A DNA stretch of 64,000 nt from Protea cynaroides (Eukaryota; Streptophyta; Magnoliopsida; Proteales; Proteaceae). How positions within the stretch are numbered: position 1 is the first letter of the stretch; each line of letters opens with the position of its first letter. Made by a program: the position numbers and the translations under genes. Where the stretch lies: the NCBI GenBank assembly GCA_028583415.1, contig CM053269.1, positions 54,983,007-55,047,006 on the forward strand, in the 5' to 3' direction. Positions 1 through 11,540 of the stretch are shown here, piece by piece. The notes below the pieces were generated by a model, which worked only from the letters and a program-made list of their open reading frames with translations, was not told where the DNA came from and searched no databases.

Positions 1-997
1 TGAGGTTAATTGGTTGTAGAGTTCTTAGAAGAGGAAACTTTCCTTTTATAGACACATATATATTTTTGAAATTTGTTTTCTCCAATAGATTTGGGACTAT
101 GTTTTCACATTCCATGCACTACCTTCTGTTTTTTGTCTTCATTCATGGCTTTAGTCTCACATCAACTATCGATTAGAGGTCAAACCGGATGAAAGTCCAT
201 AAATTTCAAATTAAAACCAAATGGTACGACTCCGATTATGACAATTATGGACTGATTAGTATGAATCCGATTACAATGCTTATAGCTTGTTGGGTATGAA
301 CCCAATTATAGACTAGTAACCAATTGACCAATTAATTATAAGTAGATCCATGATCCGCATACGAAGACTGATTAGTTTAATGATGTGATCACGGTCCTGG
401 GTCTAAAAATGGTGGGGATTGATTAAGCCCAAGGTTTTAGTTCCACGTATCAGACACAGTATCAGTCATGACCAAAAACAATCCCACATCAATCCGGATT
501 GGCTATGGAACCTATGCGCAATATGTGGCCGATACAGAAAAACGAAATAATTGGAATCCCTAAAACCAAGTTCCAAAATCACTCGCGGAATGGAGGTGGG
601 GCAAAGGTGAACTTTCATGCAAAACATAAAATTACAACCCAATCAAAAGTTTAAAGATTATATGCAGTTTTACGAGCCTCACAATCGTTTCTCTGAACTT
701 AGCAAATGCAAGAGCCTATTGAAACCCCATCAGAATAAAGGTCTTTGGTTAGAGCTTTTCTCCTCTTCTCCACTTTGGTATTCAGTATTCCACGCATCAA
801 TTAATTGCCTCGGTGCTAAAATTTCTCTTTCCTCCTGTTACAATTTTCAACTTAATTGGATCTATACATTGACATTGGAGGAAGGAAAAAAAAATGAAAC
901 ACTAGTACAATGTAAAGCCTATTCTCTCATTTCCTATATTCTTTGCAAACTTTAACAACTTCCTCCATTTTAATTTGTTTCCTGTGAATACATATTT
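1..997. other. 3' flank of the ZIP transporter gene, no gene seen
   Basis: This stretch is downstream of the minus-strand ZIP gene. It is AT-rich and contains short diverged copies of a phrase around ATGAATCCGATTA/ATGAACCCAATTA (about 230-310), which suggests an old repeat. One open frame of 112 codons exists at 617-955, but it has no recognisable domain, low-complexity composition and no supporting splice context. I see no coding gene here. The 3' UTR of the ZIP gene probably lies in the right-hand part. Confidence 0.5.
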
Positions 998-3900
998 TCA
1001 TTTGACAGCCTCCGGCGCAGAATTGCAGTAAGGTGTATGTATGCAAACCAATCGAGTGAATGTCAGGCACAAACAGGTAGAACCCATGCCCATCAGTAGC
1101 CCATAACTGCTCTTTCGACGATCCAACCTAACTGCACGCCTCAAAATGCTTACAAAACTTGGGATTAGTACTCCGCATGCAAAGACCATCCAATAATCAA
1201 GCCCACTGTAGTCAATACCTGCGAGTATAGCTCCGATTGCAGACATTGGACCTGCGAAGCCAGTCAGGGCAGCGGCTGCTAGAGCAGCTCGCCAACTACC
1301 AGTAGCACCAAAGATGCAGCTAGCAACTGCAGCACCCCGAGGTAGGCCATGAAGAGAGACCGGAAGCACCATGTGCTGACCAAGCCCATAAGCTTTTGGT
1401 GCAGCGACTCCTAGGGCAAGCCCCTCTGCCAAAGCATGCAAGGCAATAGCCCCGCATGCCAAGAATGACTGTAGGGTTAGGGCACTTATAGAAAACCCTG
1501 ATGCAGTTGCCAAGTTGTCCACCGAAGTTTTTTTGCGGTTTGCAATCTTCAACATGCTGGAAGTTGCTATGTGGAAGAGTGAAAACCCCATTACAAGCAG
1601 CAACAATAAGGGAAAGAAACCCATTTTCAAAGAGAGAAGTAGCTGTAGTGGTCTCCATGCAGCGAGCACAATGGCAATGCCTGAAGCCACACCCATGAGG
1701 AGAGCATGCTGCAGACTCAAAGCTAAAGCAAAAGCAACAAGAATGACACCACCAAGCAATGGCCCAAGACCAAAAAGTAGTGAAACGAAGAAGCCAGAAG
1801 CATCCTCCAAGCTGCAGTGCAGACCAAATCAAAGTTCAAGTTATTAAAGATGCAGATAAATCCATTATAGTGCACGTAAAACCTGCAACACTGCTATCAT
1901 TATGTTATCACTTGTGAGCTTTACCATATCAATAACTGGATCTTCTTGTGTCACAAACCGGAGAAGAAAATACCACTTCCCCTATTCCATGTGTGCATTT
2001 ATAATGTTAAAATGAATAGGAACTAAGGGGCAAAAAACCAACCTGTAGCCATGGCTAAAACTATTGAGTACAGTGCCAAGAGTTTCCATAAATGCGACAG
2101 AAAGGGTAGCTGCCGAAGCAACTTGCGACGGAGAAGCTTCCTGTGGAGAAATATTAAAATTAAAAAAAATAATAAGAGGAAACTTCCATCACATTCTTCC
2201 TCATACAATGGTTCAGTCACCAAAATTAAGATTGGTGCTCAGGTACAAGTTCAAGGATAGCGGCAAAAAATATTATCACATGCACAGCAGACCTCCTACT
2301 TATAATAAGTCATCTATCAACAAATAAGTAAATTCCTTAAGCAAGTACACAGTTAGATGTGGTGATACAGTGTTACTAGTTTTGTATCTTTAACAACTTA
2401 ATCATTTAAATAATCATTTCGCTATCCTAACTTTCCTAAGCAAATCCCCAGATTTAATAGAAAACCTCAATAACCCTAGGGAGTAAAAAATGTAATATAG
2501 TTTATAAAAGAAAAGCAACAAAAAAAAGAAGACAAAATCAAGATAATTGTCAAATCAACATGCAAGAGTGTGCCATCAAAAAAGAATATATATATAAAAA
2601 ATCAGCTACCCCCCATAATTGTTTTGAAATATCACCTACCACCCACACCTTTTAAAAAACATCAACTACACCCAAGTAACTGACGGAGGAGACTGAAATC
2701 AGCATTAGACATTTTTACCCTTTTTATTTTTAATTGAAATTTTTTAAAAGCTATTAAAATTAATAATATAACCCTTCAGATATTCCCCTAATCCCCTCTT
2801 TCCTTTCCTCTCTCCCTACCTCATCGTTCTCCCCGCTTTCTTCTCCTTCGTCGTTTCCCCTGAATATCATGTTTCCAGAGAGAAAAAGCTTTTGATCTTC
2901 ATAACAGGAGAGGAATTTTTTTTTAAGGATGGAGAAAATCTTGTACATGACCTTGTCGACACTAAAGGTGGAGTTAAGCATTAGACTTGCTGCCATTTTT
3001 GCAAGGAATTAAAGCTTTTTAGTTGATGAAGTTAATTTAGATTTGGTTGTCTTCCATGGGTATTCTGAAAATAAAACACTATACTGAACAATGAACACCA
3101 TTTCAAATCTGTAAGACATGCAAGCATGCTTTACAAATTGCAGAAAAAAAAATTATACGAAACACAATCAAGGGGAAAGATTGAAATGGAATTAGACTAA
3201 TCCAGAGGGAAACGTACTTGTTCATTTTGTTCTTGATCTTGATGAGACATCGAGGACCATGGGACCGCATTCCTTAAGATCAATCTGGAAATTTTGGAGT
3301 TGGGGCTTGGTCGGATTGTCAAGATTCCATCGGTAGATGGAGAAGGTCTTGAGCTTGGAGGAAGCTTGTGCCTTGGGTTGAACCAGTTGGGCCTCAGCCT
3401 CAGAGGCGTGAGTTCAACCTCGATCCTCTGAAATTCCTCAATAACTGAGATCGAATTGTAGAAACAGAGAATGTGTAACAACTTGATTTGATTTGATCCC
3501 ATTCATTGTGTGGAACAGATCGATTTCCAGCTTTCATATGCAGATTACCTTCAAATGTTCTTCGTTACTCCATCGCTTTAGCTTTTGGTTCCTTATGAAT
3601 GGAGACGGAGAAATGGCAACTTTTGGATTTTTCTCCGTTCCACTCGGAAGATTGGGTTTTGTGTAAATTCTTCTTCCATAAACGATCACAATACAACAGA
3701 AGAAGAAGGAGTTGCGGAGCCAATGTAGCGAAGAAGAAGAAGGGAGAGAGAGAGAGAAACCAAGGGAGCTAGGTCTGGCAGTAGGGATCCTTCTTGCTCT
3801 GCAGAATCTCCTTCCCCGGCACGGGCGGCTGGTTTTTCCTCTTCAACCAGGGCTTGATGCTCTTATACTGTTTGCGAGCCACATATGCCTTCACGACAAG

Positions 3901-4322
3901 ATCAGCGGAAGGTGAGCGACGGATCATTTCGTGCTTGGGTTGAACCAGCTGGGCTTCAACCTCAGAGGCGTGAGTTGGACCTCAATCCTTTGGAATTCCT
4001 CAATAACTAAGACCGAATTGCAGAAACAAAGAATGTGTATTCCGATGGAAGATCTGATGACGAAGAAGAAACAGGATAATTTGGGGTTTTACCCTCCTTA
4101 AGTGAAGAAGGGTAAAACCGTCTTTCAACATTTTCTTAAGGGTATTATTGTCTATTCCAAAATCGATTTTAGATGACATCAACAACTAACAGGATTCGTT
4201 TAACGGAGTGGATTTATTTGATTAACGGTGGTAAATGTTTGGATGGTAGTTGATGTTTTTTGAAAGGTGTGGGTGGTAGGTGATGTTTAGAAATTATTAT
4301 GGGGGGTAGCTGATTTTTTTTC

Positions 4323-4391
<69 letters not shown>

Positions 4392-6200
4392 AAGGATGTT
4401 CTTGTTCATACCTAAGGTGTTAAATAATTTGTAACCTTACTTTTTTTCCCTCCTAGTATATAACATTTGTTTTTCAGTAAGGGTAAATTACTGTCATTTC
4501 ACATGTGTATTCGATAGAAGTGCGAGGCAATGACAACTCTTGACAATGACATCTGGTATAGTAGTATGATGTTTTCAAAAAAATTGTGAAAAAACCCATT
4601 TTGCTTCTAACATATAAAAAAAAAAAATAAAAAAAAAAAAAAAACTTTTGAGAATAAGACAAGAGGCAGTTAAAAGAAAGTGACATGTACTAAATACAAA
4701 TATAATGGTGTCATTCAGACACTCCCACATATATATATGAAAAATTTTCATCTAACCCCCAAAAAAGATGTCAAATTATCTAACCCCAAAAGTTTTCAAA
4801 TGTCTCATCTACCACCCAAAACCTTCCAAATGTCTCATCTACCACCTAAAATTTTTCCACCGTTAATCAAAGAGACCCCACCCGTTAGTAGAGTCCTGTT
4901 AGTTGCAAATATTAGGACAATAATGCCCTTATTTTAAAAATAAAAAACCATAATACCCCCCAAAGTAAAAAAAACACATTTACTTACCAATTTTCCATCT
5001 TCTACAGTAAAAGTAAAAAAAGAAAATGAAAAAAAATCATCTTCCCATCTGTTTTTTAGGTTTCTTTCTTCCCAAACCCTATAAATCTAGAGACGACGTG
5101 CAAGAAACAAGGGGATCCTCCTCTAATGGTTTCCTACATCGTAGTTCAATGTCCGCATTTTTTTTTTCATTTCTCTGAAGATACTTCAGTTAAAAGGGTT
5201 TTTGTTGCTCTGTTTTTTTCTTCTTTTTTTTTCAGTTAAAAGGGTTAACGGATGAGTCAAATCCAAGCAAGAAACTAAAGGGGATCTATACGTATTGAAA
5301 GAAGATTACGGGAGAAGAAATAGGGGATCTATATAGGGATTTGAAAGAAGATTACGGGAGAAGAAATAGGGGATCTATATAGGGATTGAAAGAAGATTAC
5401 AGGAGAAGAAATAGGGATTGAAAACTGAATGGCAGCGGGAGAAGAAATAAAGAGTGAGAGAAGATTATGGGAGAAGAAATAGGATCGGCTCTTACCCAAA
5501 AAAAAAAAGGATCGGCTCTTACCAAAAAAAAAAAAAAAAAAGATCAGCCATGGCTAAAATCAATATGAATCGACTAACCAAGCTGATATGATTTCAATAG
5601 TTCAAACTATGGTTGGAATCTTCGTCGTTTTCGAGTTTTTCCCAGAAACGGGTCATTCTCATTAATGGAAGAACTTCATGAGGTCTGGTCAGTAGGTGAT
5701 GCTTCTTGAGTGTCTTTCAAGCTGGTTAAGGTGCGATGAAGTGTGGGAGAAGAGAAGGAAAAACTGTAGAAGCAAGAGTGAGCAGAGGAGATAGAGAGAG
5801 ATAGAGAGAGAAAGAGAGATTTTCTTTTGTGTTTTATTGGTTTTGTTAGAGGGAGAAAGAGAAATGTGTGTTACAGACTTACAGTTGGACCAGAGAGACG
5901 ATCGAGAATTTTGCTCCGTTCTTTCTTGGGAGAGAGATGATCGAAAATATTGCATTTTCCCCAATATTTGATTTGTGATTTTGATTGTTGATGGAATTCT
6001 GAATCTAATGTTTTAAAGAAAGTGGCAAATTAGTAACTTTATCTCATTTTAATATTTTAAAGTTTCAAATAGAAAGGGTAGGAATATCTACTCACATGTT
6101 CAATTAAGTTTGTCAGTTAAATGGGGCCGGTTAGAGTTTCTGTAAACCATTGGGTAGTAGATAGAATTTGACATACTTTTTGGGGGTTAGATGAAAATTT

Positions 6201-6277
<77 letters not shown>

Positions 6278-9200
6278 AGCTGAGACTATAAATGGTCCCA
6301 TCTAGGGATTACCTAGGTGAAAATTTGGATGATATATTCATGCACGCAGTCCACTTTTCTAGAGCATCAGTTATGTTTCCAACAGTCCAAAAAACTACTG
6401 CGGGTGATGCAGTCCAAGGACCAGCCAGTAGTGGATCAGCCCAAGGATGTGTCAACATGGGCCCAACCCACACTGTTCATGTGAACACTGTTCACGCGGT
6501 ACTGTTCACGTGAACAGTACCAACAGCAGAAATTTTCCTTCTTTTGTTATTTCTTTCCTAAATTATTCTTAGATTTTGTTTCCTAAAGTTAAGTTATGGA
6601 TTGATATTTTGTAAGTTGTTTTTTGGAAACTTTCCTAAATCTATAAAGGCAAGTTTCCCTTTTAATTTATCTTAGGATATTTTTTAGATTGGAAACTTTC
6701 CTAAATCTATAAAGGCAAGTTTCCCTTTTAATTTATCTTAGGATATTTTTTTTTAAGAGGACTAAATCCTTCCTTATTTTGTAATCTTTCTTAAGTCTAT
6801 AAATAAGATAAAGAAGAAGAGAGCCAGTAGATTTAAACCAGAAAAAAGAAGAGAGTTTAGCTCCTGATTTTCTGGTTGAGTCTCATAGGTTGTGAGACTC
6901 AACCGAAATATTCTGTTTTATGGTTTTCTTGTCCTTCTGTTAATTCCTTTAAGTTCTTATTATTGCATACTGAATTGCGATACCATTAAGTGCTGATTTG
7001 ATCAACGAAAGCTCGTGGGATTAAAGATTAAAATCATATCGACCAGCTCTAACTAAACCAGTCCCGTTTTCAGATGATAGGTAGTTTTCAAAAAATCACA
7101 TCTCTCTCATCTGTGATCGGATCATCTCCAACTTTGGATATGTCTTCATAATCATTCCAAAGAGTATTTCCCATCAAGTTTCAAGTGATTTCAAGGGTTA
7201 GATTTCAAGATAAGTGGTTTTCTTCATTACTTTTCTCTGCAGATTTTGTATTGGACTGAATTAAGATCCTGTAGCAAAGAGGGCTTGTTAATTTGACTTG
7301 CTTTGAACCCTCTTTGCCATCAGCGGGTTCTCAAACCTTTGGAAAGAATAAGCTGGTTACCTGAGACATGCCAGGACCCATTAAATGGTTGGTCTACCTT
7401 CCTGTGTGCCAGGTATGCAGTCATACATAGAGACCCTTATTCCACTACATCCAGGACATACCTTAAATTTCATCCACAGTATTTTGGAATCATTGACAAA
7501 ACAATGTTTCTAAGTCTCATAATTGTTTCATGGTTAGACATGGAGTCCAAAAGTACTGAAACAGTTATCAGTTTCAGTAATGTGTTCCAGGTTTCTTAAA
7601 AACCAACCATTTGTTTATTACTTATTAGTTGACAAAGACATCACAAGAACCACCAAAACAATTTCCAGTTGGCTATTTTCAAAAGTGCAAAGGATATTGT
7701 AGATTGAACTGTGGTCCTTGAGAGCTTACTGCCCAAAAGAAGCCCTAGAGTCCAGGATGTAGATGCACACATGCACAAGTTCATAAATCATTACCTTAAA
7801 TCCATCAGGGAGGACCTCTGCTATAACCATCCATATCATACACCCAGCAGCAAAGCCCGTACAGAAAGGCAGGACCTTGTTGAACGCATCAGCACATATG
7901 AAGGAGGGAACAGCAACAATAGGCTGCAGCGATTAAAGTCGTCAACTAAAAAGTTCAGGAAGATATGAATTAAACATGAAGTCAAAGCATTAAAGCCTAA
8001 TACCAAGATTACTGAAATAGAAAAGGAGCCACAAAAAGTACGAAGAAAGTGTGTAGCAGACAAGTCATGAAAGTGCTCTCTGTAAATGCAGGGAACTCTT
8101 TGGCTCCATTTGGTTGGTATGGATGTAACATGTTGTGAATTTCAAACAAAAGCAATAAAATTTTCTAGTGAATATGAACGATGATCCTGTTACTCAAATA
8201 TTATTAAATGTAGTATATGAACATTTCAACAACATTCCTCATGTTGCGTAGAAAAAGATGGCAAAAAAATTTTTTTACTTCACTTCCCAATTACTACCTG
8301 ATATGTTAATATTTTCTATTATGCTATTGATATTTTCTTCCTAAAATACTTACTTTACAACATTTCCATGCAAACAGACAAAGCCTTAAGTGCCAACATA
8401 TAATCAGCATGAAGGGTCCACGTATTAGTGCTAATTTTATAACAGATTGCTCCACTCCTTAGAAGATTCTCCCACCAGTTTCCTTTTCTTTTGTCATAAA
8501 GAATGAACAAAATGATGAATATCAAAAGAGCCCCAAAATACTGCAAAGGACCCTCTAACAAGGTTATAAAAGAAAAGGGCGTGTAGGTACAAGTCATAGA
8601 AGATTTTGTCTATATTACTAAACTCTCTTAAGCACCAGCATCTATTCAACAAGAGGGGGTTAACACAACCAAAAGTACTCCCACATCTTGGAAGATCGCC
8701 CAACTTCTTTCCTTTTTCTTCTTTCTTATCATAAAATTACAAATATTAGCTACCTACAAGGCCAAGAGCACCTTACAATGCCTTAGATAGAGGCAGGCTA
8801 TCAAAAAAACGGAAGGAAGATATAAATAGTTGACTCTGAAGTTCCAGCAGCCAGCAGGTTTCAATTTTAAGGATCCTATCAGCACAGCAATTTCGAGGAA
8901 TACCTCCACTATTAAAAATCTATCCCAAATCATTAAAAATAACTTTTCTGACACCTTTCCCACAAAAACATCATAAAGTAAATATACTCCAACATTGTCA
9001 AAAGCCTAATCCCATTTCCGGACTTGAAAATGGAACCTCTCAAGAGTGCCTTCCATCACTCCAAATTCAAACTCTATAAACCATGTCCAGAAAGCAATCT
9101 TTCCAAAACCTCCATGGCAATTTCATAAAGCAACAACCTATTATTGTCCAGCAGTGTATCTGCATGCCTCCAAAATTTTAAGGTTGATTTGTGAAAATTC

Positions 9201-11506
9201 ATACTTCATAGTTCCATTCATTGCATAAAAATCCAGCCGAATCTTCCCCATTTACGCTATACACTTAATGGACAACTTACACAAACAAGCAATCATAGTT
9301 ATCATGGCGACAAGGGGATGCTAAGTGGTTGGAGGGTGCCTAGGAGTTGCCTAGGCAACTAGGGAATTACCCATAAATTGGGGGGTTTATGTGAAAATAA
9401 ATTAGAATTTATTCTTTTAGTTTTAATTTCAAAGATTGCCTCTTTTGTAAACTATAAAATTCGGTACCTTTTACTTATATATGTTAAAGGACTTATATGT
9501 AAAATAAGAAAAGACTTGCCTTTGCGTATAAGAAGAAAAATAACACTTGAATAATAAAAGAATACTGCAGATCCATTTTCTTCCTCCCTCTTCCAGTCAT
9601 CTCGATGTCAGACAACTCGTCGGATTCAATGCCAGGCAGAGATGATCACAGAAAATCTGGCAGCATGGTTACACTAGGTAGATTCCCTTTTCTTTTTTTT
9701 TTTTTTGAGTAAATACACTAGGTAGATTCCCTTGCTCCTTCCTCCTTCCTTCTTCTTCTTTTGGTGGTAGTAGTGGCAGCTGTAGCAGCAGCTACTGCTG
9801 CTTCTTATTTTTCCATTCCCTCTATTTTTTTTCTATTCATTCCTCTCTTTTCCTTCCTGTTCTCCCCCCCCAAAAAAAAAAATTCCTCCCCCTTTCCTCA
9901 TTTTTTTCGTTTATTTTCCCCCTGTTTTTTTGTCTGGGCACCTTGAACAATATGGCAACCAGTCGCACAAGGGTTGAAGAACTACCTTGTTGCCTAGGTG
10001 GCACCTAGGCATCACCTGAAAACTATGCATGTAATAGACATGTCTGAGTACATATATATAGGAAAGGCCTTCAATATTGGGTTCAAATTTTGTGGTCAGG
10101 TAGAGAGCAAGAGCCTCTCCCCAAATGTCAAGTTCCAGCCTGAATGGAATTGGCCACATGGCAAAGTAAAGTTTTAAAAATTCACTAATAAAATTAAATT
10201 TCTGAAAAAACGGTTGAAAACAAATGGATATCTGACAATACAAGGGAGAGCCAATACACGGGAGGTTTATATGATTGAATTTCAGAGTATTTCACTCTGA
10301 AATTCAACAAATAGCCAATCCAGATCCTGCACCAACCATCCAACTGTAGGAATTTGCACATCACCCTTCCAAGTCGCAGAATAAGGTTGACACATAGGAA
10401 GGTCTCAATATCTGAAATGCAAAGAAGCATTTGCCTATATAAGAAACCATCAGATCTTACCTGGGGTAATGATGTAATTACGCTCCACAACATGGCATTA
10501 CGTGGAGAAACCCCCCTTGATGCAAGAACCATGCTCACAGCTAATCCTTCTGGGATGTTGTGAACAGCGATAGCCAAGGTTACCAACAGACCTTGAGAAA
10601 ATCCTTTGGAGCCAGCAAAAGAGACTCCAACACCAGATCCCTCTCCAAAAGAATGAAGTGTCATTATACCAATAACAAGAATGGCTTTACTGGCATCCGC
10701 ACCTTTTATGTCCAACATGCTTACTTCCCCATAATGTTCAAGAAACTGCACAAAAAATGAAGCATTGTATGAAACATGAATCATATCCAAGGAAAACTTG
10801 CTAATGAAGATATCATACTCAAACCAACCAGATACATAATGAATTGTATCTTTCTACAATCATATACACTCTATACCTTGGTTGCAGCATCATGGGTGAA
10901 TAGAACAATAACAGTTATTAAGGACTATTTAATGTAGGCATATAAAGCAGAGAATGATACATGGAAATGTCTAACAAAGTCATTCTAAAGCTTATTTTAT
11001 CAAGATGAAAAAATATTGCCAGAAAAAATGCTGGAGCAAGCATCTTCGATTTACAAAAGAAGAAGGGCATTATCGAATTGCATTACCTTTGCACAAACTA
11101 ATCATATCTCATAGTTGAAATTTGCTTCAAAACCAAAGGGATTTAGTAAGTTTTGTTCAGAGGTGCAAGAGGAACCAAGGTGCAGAGCATAACCTACACC
11201 TGGGTAACAAGCAGAAGGCTCCACATGGGCATTTACCCCATATCTATTCTTGTGCATGGGTTCAAGCACAAATCACACCAGGTGTGTCTGAATGGAATTT
11301 TACTCGCATAATTCAATAATGTATGTATTAATGTCTGAAAATTTTGTTTCTATATCATATAAAATGAACTATGATTGAATGGGGCTGGTTTAGATCGATC
11401 CTAACCGGATGATTATGAATTATTTCCATTTCCTATCTTTTTTTATTTACAACTTAACACTTCATAGAGTTTGAGTGCTGCTCTCTCTTTTTTCTTTTTT
11501 CTTTTT

Positions 11507-11540
<34 letters not shown>

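Larger units (their letters stand above)
2596..4322. mobile_element. Pack-MULE-like element with ~100-bp inverted ends
   Basis: The two ends are inverted copies of each other. The left end reads ATCAGCTACCCCCCATAAT, and the reverse complement of the right end reads the same; similarity continues for about 100 bp through CACCTACCACCCACACC and CATCAACTAC. Both sides abut TA microsatellite, so an AT-only target duplication is possible but cannot be proven. No transposase frame is visible, so it is non-autonomous. The interior holds a piece of a succinate dehydrogenase gene and a 110-bp internal duplication. It lies in the exon 3/exon 4 intron of the ZIP gene. Long TIRs plus captured coding sequence are hallmarks of Pack-MULEs; that class assignment is inference. 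Confidence 0.7.
4739..6203. mobile_element. Second long-TIR Mutator-like element, non-autonomous
   Basis: The left end GAAAAATTTTCATCTAACCC is repeated in inverse orientation at the right end (GGGTTAGATGAAAATTTTTC). Weaker inverse similarity continues inward through 'TGTCAAATT' and 'CTACNACCCAA' for 80-100 bp. Nine bases of TATATATAT flank both sides (4730-4738 and 6204-6212), which fits a 9-bp target duplication but is low complexity. The interior has a GGGAGAAGAAATAGGGGATC tandem array and GA-rich sequence. No transposase and no recognisable captured gene are seen. It is in the same ZIP intron as the 2596-4322 element and resembles it in design (G-A-rich terminus, TA-microsatellite target). 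Confidence 0.65.

Noticed and set aside
617..955. 112-codon plus-strand open frame
   Set aside because: No recognisable domain, low-complexity composition, and no plausible splice partners next to the ZIP 3' end.
1515..1847. 110-codon plus-strand frame over ZIP exon 5
   Set aside because: It is the antisense shadow of the conserved ZIP C-terminal exon.
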